A stretch of 64,000 bases of DNA, taken from assembly GCA_029212415.1 (NCBI GenBank), contig JARGOF010000013.1, positions 1 through 64,000 on the forward strand, given 5' to 3'. The notes beneath the pieces were generated by a model. The model was not told the DNA's origin, searched no databases, and saw nothing but the letters and a program-made list of their open reading frames with translations. Source of the stretch: Rhizobiaceae bacterium (GTDB lineage Bacteria > Pseudomonadota > Alphaproteobacteria > Rhizobiales > Rhizobiaceae). A program made the translations under genes and the position numbers. Below are positions 16,600-24,397 of the stretch, in pieces (within the stretch, counting starts at the first letter, position 1; the number at the start of each line of letters is the position of its first letter).

Positions 16600-16840
16600 C
16601 GCGCTTCCGGTTCTGTTCTTCTTCGGCTGGCGATGCGTTCCCAATGGGCCCAAGCAGGCGCCAATTATTGAACCTATCGACCCAGCCGAGGGAGCTATTT
16701 CCAGGTGCTGCCTCTTGCGCCACGCCCCCTGGCGATAGACCCGTTCGGATTTGAACAGGCCATCGATCGCCTTGGCAAAGGCATTGTTGTAGGAGCCGCC
16801 AACGCTTCCGACCGACGACTCGATGCCAGCTTGAAGCATC
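16600..16840 (-). pseudogene. Decayed IS3-type transposase OrfB, C-terminal fragment
   Basis: Two frames on the minus strand carry pieces of one IS3-type OrfB end. The first reads LQAGIESSVGSVGGSYNNAF through YRQGAWRK (about 16839-16714). After a frame change comes LGWVDRFNNWRLLGPIGNASPAEEE (about 16690-16610). Intact relatives read GIEPSVGSVGDSYDNALAE and EWVDWFNNRRLLEPIG. It differs clearly from the IS3 element at 14.1-15.3 kb, so it is an older, separate relic. The rest of 16527-16989 holds nothing else I can name. Confidence 0.75.
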
Positions 16841-16989
16841 CTGCGTAGTTGCCCATGGCCATAGCTCCATCGGTAAGCAACGGTGCATCAAACCTAAGCA
16901 AAACATGCAATATCACCGTAAACCCGGTTGACCGCACTCACGGACACTCATAGAGCTTCGCCTTTCATTTCACTTTGGAAGGATCAGGC

Positions 16990-18240
16990 ATGGCGCAGCG
17001 TGGCCAGGCGTTGGGTGTGGATTTCGGCACCTCAAATTCGGCAGCGGGCTATCTTTGCGATGGCAAGCCGCGGCGCATCGAAATAGCGCCCGGTCAGACC
17101 AACCTGCCAACCACATTTTTCTTCGATTTCGATACAAAGCAAACGCTGATCGGCGAACCGGCAAACCAGGCCTTGCTCGACGGCGCCCATGGGCGCTTCA
17201 TGCGGGCGCTCAAGCGTGTGCTTGGCACGACACTGATGTACGAGAAACGCCAGATCCTCAATGAGCGCGTGACCTTCGTCGAGATTATCGGGCGCTTTCT
17301 GCATGAAATCAAAATGCGCGCAGAGATCCAGACCGGTCTGGTCTTTGACCGCGCCCTGTCAGGCCGTCCGGTGGTCTTTCATGGCCTTGGGGACAAGCGG
17401 GAGGATCAGGCCGAGGCGGACCTGCGCGCCTGCTATCTGGCTGCGGGATTCCGGGAGGTGGATTTCATGCCTGAACCCGAAGCCGCCGCCATTGCCAGCG
17501 ATGCAACCGGGCAGTCGCGGGCGATTGGTTTGATCGTCGATGTGGGTGGCGGCACCTCGGATTTTTCGCTGTTCCGCTCCGGCGATGGGGATGTGGAAAT
17601 CCTGGCCAATCACGGCATTCGCATTGGCGGCACCGATTTCGACCGCTCGGTCAGTATCGATCGGGTGATGCCGCTTCTCGGGCGGGGCTCACAGTTGCGC
17701 AAGCTGATTGGTCCGGATCTTGTCGCCGCGCCCAACGCGATTTTCTACGATCTGGCGACCTGGGAAAAAATTCCCTTCCTCTATTCCGCCGACAAACTCC
17801 GGATGGTCGAAGACATGAAGCGGGTCGCGCAGGAGCCGGATAAAATCGATCGCCTCGTCACCGTATTGCAGGACCGGCTCGGACATGATCTGGCCTTTGC
17901 CGTCGAACGTGGCAAGATCAAGGTCAACAGCGGAGAGCAGCAGGTTGAAATCGCGCTTGAAAAAATTGAGCCGGGTCTTACCGCGCTGCTGCAGAAGGCG
18001 GCGCTGCAGGAAATTCTGCGGCCGTACAGCAGTGATCTGCGCACCGGCGCACTTGAGACAGTGCGGATGGCAGGCCTTGATCCCTCACAGGTCGAACGGG
18101 TGATCTATGTCGGCGGCTCCAGCCTGATGACGATGGTTTCCGAGACAATGACAGCGCTCTTCCCGAACGCCGAACATTCATTCTCCGAAGTCTTCACAGC
18201 CGTGACCGATGGCCTCGCACTGGCGGCGGGGCGCACGTAG
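16990..18240 (+). CDS. Hsp70-family (YegD-like) chaperone
   Basis: A 416-residue Hsp70/actin-fold protein close to E. coli YegD. The phosphate-binding loop is LGVDFGTSNSAAGYL (about 8-22), phosphate 2 is LIVDVGGGTSDFSLF (about 177) and the adenosine-type motif is VIYVGGSSLMTMV near residue 370. It lacks the substrate-binding domain of DnaK, as YegD does. The ATG at 16990 has GGAAGGA six bases upstream; an in-frame TTG at 16975 is less likely. It stands alone between the island and the uraH operon, which is convergent. Its client is unknown. Confidence 0.92.
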   Translation: MAQRGQALGVDFGTSNSAAGYLCDGKPRRIEIAPGQTNLPTTFFFDFDTKQTLIGEPANQALLDGAHGRFMRALKRVLGTTLMYEKRQILNERVTFVEIIGRFLHEIKMRAEIQTGLVFDRALSGRPVVFHGLGDKREDQAEADLRACYLAAGFREVDFMPEPEAAAIASDATGQSRAIGLIVDVGGGTSDFSLFRSGDGDVEILANHGIRIGGTDFDRSVSIDRVMPLLGRGSQLRKLIGPDLVAAPNAIFYDLATWEKIPFLYSADKLRMVEDMKRVAQEPDKIDRLVTVLQDRLGHDLAFAVERGKIKVNSGEQQVEIALEKIEPGLTALLQKAALQEILRPYSSDLRTGALETVRMAGLDPSQVERVIYVGGSSLMTMVSETMTALFPNAEHSFSEVFTAVTDGLALAAGRT

Positions 18241-18266
18241 CGACCCGCCTGTCAAGAACAGTGCGA

Positions 18267-18632
18267 TCAACTGCCCCGATAGGTCGAATAACCATAAGGT
18301 GAGATCAGCAGGGGCACGTGGTAGTGGGCGTTCTTGTCGGCGATGCCGAAGCGGATGGGGATGATGTCGAGGAAGGCGGGTTTTTGCAGCCGGATGCCCT
18401 CAAGCCGCAGATAGTCGCCGGCATGAAACACCAGTTCATAGGTGCCCGCAGCCATTAACTCATCGGCCAGCAAAGGCGCGTCGCAGCGGCCATCCGCATT
18501 GGTGGTGACCGTCTTGATCAGCGTGCGATTTTCTCCGCTGAGGCCATAAAGTTCGATGACAAGGCCTGCAGCCGGATTGCCCGAAGCGGTGTCCAGAACA
18601 TGGGTTGTCAATCGCCCTGTGGGTGCGGTCAT
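18267..18632 (-). CDS. uraH: 5-Hydroxyisourate hydrolase
   Basis: UraH, a transthyretin-like tetramer, hydrolyses 5-hydroxyisourate (the PuuD product) to OHCU. The 121-residue protein has the N-terminal [16 protein letters not shown], the central [14 protein letters not shown] and the diagnostic C-terminus [19 protein letters not shown]. These supply the active-site His, Arg and the terminal YRGS of the family. The ATG at 18632 has GGGAG upstream; a longer frame upstream lies in allA. It is the last gene of the minus-strand set puuE-uraD-alc-allA-uraH. Confidence 0.97.
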   Translation of the reverse strand: MTAPTGRLTTHVLDTASGNPAAGLVIELYGLSGENRTLIKTVTTNADGRCDAPLLADELMAAGTYELVFHAGDYLRLEGIRLQKPAFLDIIPIRFGIADKNAHYHVPLLISPYGYSTYRGS

Positions 18633-18654
18633 GCCTGTACTCCCTGATGCATGG

Positions 18655-19155
18655 CTATGTCTGTTCCTGCGGCTCGATGCGATAGGCCGAAGGATAGGTT
18701 GATTCCTCAAGATTAATGCCGCTGCCAACCCTGTCAACCACGATGAAGGATGTCGGCTCGCACAGAGCCATCAGCGGGTGGTGCCAGATATTGGGGCGGT
18801 AGTTGATGCCCTGCAGGCCGGTGGCTGAAAAAACCTTCGGGCGACCGGGTCTGCCGTTGTCGTCATCGGCGACAATGACCAGCCAGGGCCGTTCGCTCAG
18901 GGGATAAAAGGACTGGCTGCCCAGCGGATGGCGCTCCATCATCTCCACAACGTAGGGAAAGCGCCGTGGCTGGCCGCGAAAAATGCTGATGCTGGCCTTG
19001 CCGTCGCCATGGATCTCGGCCTGCGACAGGGCATGGAAGCGCTCGGTCGTGCCACCATTGATCAGTTTGATCTCGGCGCCCTCCATTTCCAGCACATCGC
19101 CATAGGGGGCAAAATCCTGCCGTGTCAAAGGCTTTACGGTGAGAATGTCAGACAT
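18655..19155 (-). CDS. allA: Ureidoglycolate lyase
   Basis: AllA splits ureidoglycolate into glyoxylate and urea, the last step of the route. This 166-residue cupin has [15 protein letters not shown] at the start. [38 protein letters not shown] and [13 protein letters not shown] follow, all typical of AllA. It starts at 19155, two bases from the alc stop. The glyoxylate can enter central metabolism and the urea adds nitrogen; no urease is seen here. Confidence 0.96.
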   Translation of the reverse strand: MSDILTVKPLTRQDFAPYGDVLEMEGAEIKLINGGTTERFHALSQAEIHGDGKASISIFRGQPRRFPYVVEMMERHPLGSQSFYPLSERPWLVIVADDDNGRPGRPKVFSATGLQGINYRPNIWHHPLMALCEPTSFIVVDRVGSGINLEESTYPSAYRIEPQEQT

Positions 19156-19156
19156 G

Positions 19157-20206
19157 TCAGGCCTTGTATCCGAAAATGCGCAGGCGGGAAACACCACCAT
19201 CGGGATGGATGTTCAAGCGAATATGGGTGAAGGAACGGTCTGTCTCGATCGCATCTCCGGTGAACTCATGAATGTGATCCATTTGCAATTTCTGTCCGGT
19301 CAATATCGGGGTCCAGTCTTTCGAAGCATCAACCTGCGCATCATCAAGCACGCCGGTTACACCGGGAATATTGGCGCCCAGCAGGTCGCAATGGCTGGGG
19401 TAATTTCCTTTGAAATGGGCCGTATCGACCACAACCCGGCTGATCGTCCCGGCGTGTCCGAGCCGAATGATCGCCCAGTCATGGCCGGGGCCACGGCGGC
19501 GGGCGGTTTCCCATCCGTCACCCATATTGACGCCGCGTCCCGGGCCCAGCAGCCTATCGGGCGAACCGAAATGGGCATCGGACCAGGCCAGCGCCCGGCC
19601 CCCATGAAACACATAGGCCAGATCGACCTCCTGATCGGCGGGAACCCTGTTCCAGTCAAAATGCGCTGAACCATAGACCCGCAGACGGGCAATACCGCCA
19701 TCGGGATAGATATGCAGGCGCAGATGCGTCCAGACGCGCGTGGCCATGGCCTCGTCGACGATTGCACAGAAATGATGCGCGCCAGGCCCCAGATCCGTCG
19801 CGGCCAGGATCTCCGTCCAATCGGAATTGTCATCCGGCTCGCCCTCTTCCAGACAGATGGCCTCGATGCTGGCGCGGGGCGGATAATTGCCTGTGAAATG
19901 GCTGGTATCAATATCAAAACCGGCAATGCGCCCGGCCATGGCCAGTTTGATGACACCCCAGTCGTGACCGGCAACCCGCTTGCGGCGCGATTCCCAGCCA
20001 TCCATCCATTTGCCATGATCGTCGAACTTGTCGGCAATGAAGACCGGCGCATCGTCACTGAGCATGCGTTCCAGCGGTGCGAAAAACTCGTCCGTGGAAT
20101 AGAGCGCCCTGGCGCCCAGACGGGCAGAGGCCAGATTGATGGCTCCATGGGTGAAGTCCGGCAATGCGTCGGCCTGTTCGTCCGGCTTTACAAGTGTGTT
20201 CATCAT
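19157..20206 (-). CDS. alc: Allantoicase
   Basis: Allantoicase hydrolyses allantoate to ureidoglycolate and urea. The 349-residue protein shows the family's internal duplication of a jelly-roll domain. The first half has GWESRRKRVAGHDWGVIKL and FTGNYPPRASIEA. The second half has GWETARRRGPGHDWAIIRL and FKGNYPSHCDLLGA. It follows uraD directly (stop and start abut) and precedes allA. Together with PuuE and AllA it completes allantoin use. Confidence 0.97.
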   Translation of the reverse strand: MMNTLVKPDEQADALPDFTHGAINLASARLGARALYSTDEFFAPLERMLSDDAPVFIADKFDDHGKWMDGWESRRKRVAGHDWGVIKLAMAGRIAGFDIDTSHFTGNYPPRASIEAICLEEGEPDDNSDWTEILAATDLGPGAHHFCAIVDEAMATRVWTHLRLHIYPDGGIARLRVYGSAHFDWNRVPADQEVDLAYVFHGGRALAWSDAHFGSPDRLLGPGRGVNMGDGWETARRRGPGHDWAIIRLGHAGTISRVVVDTAHFKGNYPSHCDLLGANIPGVTGVLDDAQVDASKDWTPILTGQKLQMDHIHEFTGDAIETDRSFTHIRLNIHPDGGVSRLRIFGYKA

Positions 20207-20701
20207 CTACTCCGTCAAAATGGCAGCAAGCCGCAGCCCGGCAATCTTTTCAACCTGCCCGCAGGCAGTCTCAAATTCGTCTTCCGCCGTATTGGCGATG
20301 CGCGCACGAAATGCGGCGAGGATGTCGTCCTTGCCAAGCCCCTTCACCGCAATGATGAAGGGAAAACCAAAACGGCTCTGGTATTGTTCGTTGAGACGGG
20401 TGAATTCCGCATGTTCGGAAACGCTCAGCCGATCCAGCCCGGCGCCAGCCTGCTCGGATTTTGAGTCTTCTGTGAGGTCACCGGAAATGGCGAGTTTTCC
20501 CGCAAGGTCCGGATGCGCCAGCAATACGGCCAGTCTTTCATCATGGCTTGCCTGCCGGAAGACCTGGCACAGGGCTTTGTGAACGTCATTGCGTTTCGCA
20601 GGGTCGGCGATAGCACCGCTGTCGAAGGCGCGTTCCGCCACCCATTGGGAATGTTCAAAAACGCCGCCGCATCGGGCGAGAAAATCGTCACGCGCACGCA
20701 T
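20207..20701 (-). CDS. uraD: OHCU decarboxylase
   Basis: UraD decarboxylates 2-oxo-4-hydroxy-4-carboxy-5-ureidoimidazoline to (S)-allantoin. The 164-residue protein has the expected order: FLARCGGVFEHSQWVAERA, LLAHPDLAGK with the catalytic His, EFTRLNEQYQSRFGFPFIIAVKG, and an all-helical C-terminus. It abuts puuE upstream and alc downstream with no spare bases, so it is cotranscribed and coupled. Confidence 0.96.
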   Translation of the reverse strand: MRARDDFLARCGGVFEHSQWVAERAFDSGAIADPAKRNDVHKALCQVFRQASHDERLAVLLAHPDLAGKLAISGDLTEDSKSEQAGAGLDRLSVSEHAEFTRLNEQYQSRFGFPFIIAVKGLGKDDILAAFRARIANTAEDEFETACGQVEKIAGLRLAAILTE

Positions 20702-21619
20702 CTAAAGCGCTCCATCCGGCTGGTGGTTGTCATGCCAGTGGCGGGCAATATCAATGCGCCGTGCAACCCATGCATCCTCGTGGGAGGCGACATAGTCGAG
20801 AAAGCGCGCCAGCGCTGCAGCCCTGCCGGGGCGGCCAACCAGGCGACAGTGCAGGCCGACCGACATCATCTTTGGCGCACCCTGCCGGCCCTCTTCCAGA
20901 AGCGTGTCGAAACTGTCCTTCAGATAGGTATAAAACTGGTCGCCGGAATTGAAGCCCTGCGGGGTGGCAAAGCGCATATCGTTGGCATCCAGCGTATAGG
21001 GAACGATCAGATGTGGCGCCTTGGGCCCCTTGACCCAATAGGGCAGATCATCCGCATAGGAATCGGAGGAATAGACAAAGCCGCCCTCCTCTATGGCCAG
21101 GTCGACGGAATGCAGCGAACTGCGCCCCGTATACCAGCCATCGGGGCGTTTGCCGGTCACCTGAGTGTGCACCCGGATGGCTTCATCGACGAGGGCCTTT
21201 TCCTGTTCGCGCGTGTAGTCGCGGTGTTCAATCCATCTGAGACCATGGGAGGCGATTTCCCAATCGGCTTCCTGCATGGCGGCAACGGCATCGGGATTGC
21301 GCTGGATGGCCATGCCGACGGCAAAGACGGTCACCGGCATCTGCCGTGCGGTGAACATGCGCCAAAGACGCCAGAACCCGGCACGCGATCCATATTCATA
21401 GATCGATTCCATGTTCATGTGGCGTTGCCCCGGCCAGGGCGCGGCGCCGACGATTTCCGACAGGAAGGCTTCTGAGGCCGCATCGCCGTGCAGAATATTG
21501 TTCTCGCCGCCTTCTTCGTAATTGATGACGAACTGGACGGCCACCTTGGCATCATTGGGCCATTGCGGATCCGGTGTATTGCGGCCATAGCCGATCATGT
21601 CGCGCGGATATTCTGACAA
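20702..21619 (-). CDS. puuE: Allantoinase, polysaccharide-deacetylase type
   Basis: PuuE opens allantoin to allantoate and is unrelated to the amidohydrolase AllB. The protein has the NodB-like fold: GYGRNTPDPQWPNDAKVAVQ, VINYEEGGE, FAVGMAIQRNP, EIASHGLRWIEH and SVGLHCRLVGRPGR, all hallmarks of PuuE. I start it at TTG 21619, which has AGGAG seven bases upstream and gives 305 residues. The longer frame to 21691 adds 24 residues without family resemblance. First gene of the minus-strand purine operon. Confidence 0.95.
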   Translation of the reverse strand: MSEYPRDMIGYGRNTPDPQWPNDAKVAVQFVINYEEGGENNILHGDAASEAFLSEIVGAAPWPGQRHMNMESIYEYGSRAGFWRLWRMFTARQMPVTVFAVGMAIQRNPDAVAAMQEADWEIASHGLRWIEHRDYTREQEKALVDEAIRVHTQVTGKRPDGWYTGRSSLHSVDLAIEEGGFVYSSDSYADDLPYWVKGPKAPHLIVPYTLDANDMRFATPQGFNSGDQFYTYLKDSFDTLLEEGRQGAPKMMSVGLHCRLVGRPGRAAALARFLDYVASHEDAWVARRIDIARHWHDNHQPDGAL

Positions 21620-21733
21620 GTTTTTGCTCCTGAATTTGCAAACAGGACCATAACACCTGAGGCGGGAATACTCGACGGCCAACAGGCGCAATTTTTATTG
21701 AAACTGTTTCACTGTCCGCACGCCCCGGATCCC

Positions 21734-22345
21734 TCAGCGGGTGGATTTTCCGGCGGAGACAATCGCCTCGACAAGCGCCTTGCCCGCCGTTTCCACTGCC
21801 CCGCTGTTGTCGATGACAATGGCATCGGACAATTGCGCATCCAGCTCTCTGCCGCGATCAAGCCGTTGCAGGATCTGGTCGCGATCTTCACGCCCGCGTG
21901 CGGCAAGACGGCTGGCCAGCACGTCCCGGCGGGCGGTGATATTGATCACCACGAAATTGGCGTAACGCTGTTTCAGACCGGCCAGGGCTGCCCGCGAGCC
22001 ATTGCATACGGCTGTCTTGCCATCGGCAATCAGGTCATCGATTTCGGCGGGCAGGCCATACATCAGGCCATGGGCCTGCCAGGCAAAGGCAAAATGCCCG
22101 TCTTGCACCAGACCTTCAAAGCCTGCATCTGTCGCCGGAATATGATTCTCTGTGGCCCCGTCGGTCGGCCGGGTGATGACCCGCTGCACGAAAAAAACAT
22201 CCCGGCGGTCCTTCAGCGCGTCGCGGGCAAAATTCATCAGCGTATCCTTGCCGGCGCCACTGGCGCCGACTACGGCGATGAATGTTCCGTTTTCGACCGG
22301 CTTGAGTACTGACCTGTCGGCGATTTTTTCCACAAGAAGCGACAT
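21734..22345 (-). CDS. phnN: Ribose 1,5-bisphosphate phosphokinase
   Basis: PhnN phosphorylates ribose 1,5-bisphosphate to PRPP, the last step that returns the ribose from carbon-phosphorus lyase to metabolism. The 203-residue kinase has a P-loop VVGASGAGKDTLM near residue 25, RVITRPTDG, and LAARGREDRDQILQRL, typical of the guanylate-kinase-like PhnN group. Its start overlaps the phnM stop. It is the last gene of the phnC-to-phnN operon. Confidence 0.95.
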   Translation of the reverse strand: MSLLVEKIADRSVLKPVENGTFIAVVGASGAGKDTLMNFARDALKDRRDVFFVQRVITRPTDGATENHIPATDAGFEGLVQDGHFAFAWQAHGLMYGLPAEIDDLIADGKTAVCNGSRAALAGLKQRYANFVVINITARRDVLASRLAARGREDRDQILQRLDRGRELDAQLSDAIVIDNSGAVETAGKALVEAIVSAGKSTR

Positions 22346-23484
22346 CAGACCACCCGGCGACCTTCCCGCCAGACCGTGCGCACAATGGGGATCTGGTGAT
22401 CGACGGCCACACGCACCAGGTCGCCGCGCTTGCCGACGCAGATTGCGCCGCGATCATCAAGGCCGGAAGATTTGGCGGGATTGGTCGAGACCATCCGGAT
22501 GGCCTGCGGCAAAGTAATCCCCTCGACCATATCGCCGAGGCAGAAGGCCGACTGGATCAGGCTGAAGGGGATATAGTCGGAAGAGAGAATATCCAGCAGG
22601 CCATGGCTGGCCAATTCGCTGGCTGCCACATTGCCCGAATGGGAACTGCCGCGCACCACATTGGGTGCGCCCATCAAAACGGCCAGCCCTGCCTCTTTCG
22701 AGGCTTTCGCCGCTTCGAATGTGGTTGGAAACTCGGCCACTTCAATGCCCTGTTCAATGGCTTCATCGACATGTTGCAGCGTGGCATCATCATGGCTGGC
22801 CAACACGATGCCGCGTTTGCGGCAGGCCTCGGACAGGATGATCCTGTGACGGTTGGAATTGGCCTCGGATTCGGCAATGCGCCTTTCACAGAAAGCCCGG
22901 AAAACCGTATCACTCATTTTCAGTTTGCCCTGATAATAGGTGCTGTAGGCTTCCATCCTGGCAAATTGGCGCTGGCCCGGCGCATGGTCCATCAAGGAGA
23001 CCAGACGCACCCGGTCATAATCATCAAAGGCGACAAATCCCTCATGGCAGTCGGGAGCGGAGACTTCACAGCGCAGATGCAGGTAATGATCAGCGCGCAG
23101 GCGGTTGCTGCGACAGCCATCATTGATCGCATCGGCCAGCAGGACCATGTCTTCGCTTCGCATGTCCTGTTCATCGTCCATGCCGATGCGCAGGGCATCA
23201 AGCACGGTGGTAATGCCGGAGGCGCATATTTGTGCATCATGGGCCTGGACCGCCGCATAGGGGTTCCAGCGGACCTTCGGACGCGGCGCATAATGGCCTT
23301 CCAGATGGTCGGTGTGCAATTCGACCAGACCGGGAATGACATAGTCCCCTTCCATGTCATCGCCCGCAGTGACAGCGGTATTGCCTGCGATATCAACAAT
23401 CAGACCATCGCGGATCAGGACAGAGCCTTCCACAATCTCGTCTTCCAGGACAATGCGGGCATTTTTCAAAAGCAATTCAGTCAT
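22345..23484 (-). CDS. phnM: Ribose 1-methylphosphonate 5-triphosphate diphosphatase
   Basis: PhnM removes diphosphate from alpha-D-ribose 1-alkylphosphonate 5-triphosphate to make the PhnJ substrate. The amidohydrolase has the PhnM signature VELHTDHLEGHYAPRPKVRW near residue 52, where metal-binding His residues sit. HDDATLQH and YIPFSLIQSAF follow. I take the ATG at 23484 (MTELLLKNARIV), giving 379 residues; twelve residues further upstream do not resemble the family. It overlaps phnN by one base. Confidence 0.95.
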   Translation of the reverse strand: MTELLLKNARIVLEDEIVEGSVLIRDGLIVDIAGNTAVTAGDDMEGDYVIPGLVELHTDHLEGHYAPRPKVRWNPYAAVQAHDAQICASGITTVLDALRIGMDDEQDMRSEDMVLLADAINDGCRSNRLRADHYLHLRCEVSAPDCHEGFVAFDDYDRVRLVSLMDHAPGQRQFARMEAYSTYYQGKLKMSDTVFRAFCERRIAESEANSNRHRIILSEACRKRGIVLASHDDATLQHVDEAIEQGIEVAEFPTTFEAAKASKEAGLAVLMGAPNVVRGSSHSGNVAASELASHGLLDILSSDYIPFSLIQSAFCLGDMVEGITLPQAIRMVSTNPAKSSGLDDRGAICVGKRGDLVRVAVDHQIPIVRTVWREGRRVV

Positions 23485-23604
23485 TCTGTTTCCGTGTTCA
23501 ATCGCTGTCTCGTCAGGCAAGCATGATACCAGATGGCCATGGGCTTGCCCCGAAATTGTGTCTCAAGCCGGCATGCGGGGCCATTGATTGCATGCAGACC
23601 ATGT

Positions 23605-24312
23605 TCATGCCGTTCGGCGCTGTTCCACCTCACCCAGTGAAAACAGCGAATGGACCTGAAAGGGTGCGCCAGGTTCTTCTTCAATAAAGAGTGCGAGGTT
23701 ACGCACTTCGACCGGCTCACTGAGAACCGGATCAAAAAATGTATGCAGCGCCTGTTCAATCCGCATCACATCGCTGTCCTCGACAGGCCCTGTCAGGGTC
23801 ATGTGAAAACGAAATTCCTCAAAAACATAAGGGTAGCCCCAGCGATGCAGGTTGGCCAATTGCGCAGGTTTGAGTTTTTGCGGGTTGCGGCGCTCGATAT
23901 CGGCATCGCTCATCGGTGCACGGAACCAGTCAAAATCGCGAACGACACGGGCGGCAAGGTCATTCAATGGCGAGACGGGGCCTGTGGGTACCAGCGCGAA
24001 GAATGGACCGATCCGTCTGATTTCCATTTGCGGAATCTCAAAGCGCGCCGTGGCATGGGCGAAAGCTGCCATCGCGCCGAGCAAGGCATCCTCGCCGCTA
24101 TCGGACGCCAGATGAAACGGGGCCTTCAGCGTGCCGTGGAAACCATAGCGTCGCGGCGCTGCCGTGTGGAACGCAATCTCCGCATCATTCAAGCCGGTGA
24201 TCGCCGGTGCCTCGATGGTTTCGCCCGAAAACGCATTGCGCCCCAGCCAATTGGTGGCAACCCGGTGCAAGGGGTCATTGTCGGAGGGGGTAAAATATAT
24301 CGCGTAGCGCAT
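23605..24312 (-). CDS. DUF1045 phosphonate-operon protein (2H phosphoesterase-like)
   Basis: A 235-residue member of the DUF1045 family that recurs in phn operons. It carries two H-x-T-L motifs: RYGFHGTLKAPF near residue 57 and FRFHMTLTGP near 172. This is the pair that defines the 2H phosphoesterase fold, so a role on a cyclic or bridged ribose phosphate is plausible. It could stand in for PhnP, the phosphoribosyl cyclic phosphodiesterase, since no phnP is seen here. It lies between phnE2 and phnM on the same strand. Confidence 0.88.
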   Translation of the reverse strand: MRYAIYFTPSDNDPLHRVATNWLGRNAFSGETIEAPAITGLNDAEIAFHTAAPRRYGFHGTLKAPFHLASDSGEDALLGAMAAFAHATARFEIPQMEIRRIGPFFALVPTGPVSPLNDLAARVVRDFDWFRAPMSDADIERRNPQKLKPAQLANLHRWGYPYVFEEFRFHMTLTGPVEDSDVMRIEQALHTFFDPVLSEPVEVRNLALFIEEEPGAPFQVHSLFSLGEVEQRRTA

Positions 24313-24397
24313 TCATCTTCCTCGATTCTTCAGAATCATCTGACCGTCTGTATAGAATGTTTATGCGACGACTTTATGCACCAAAAGAAAAGTCGGT

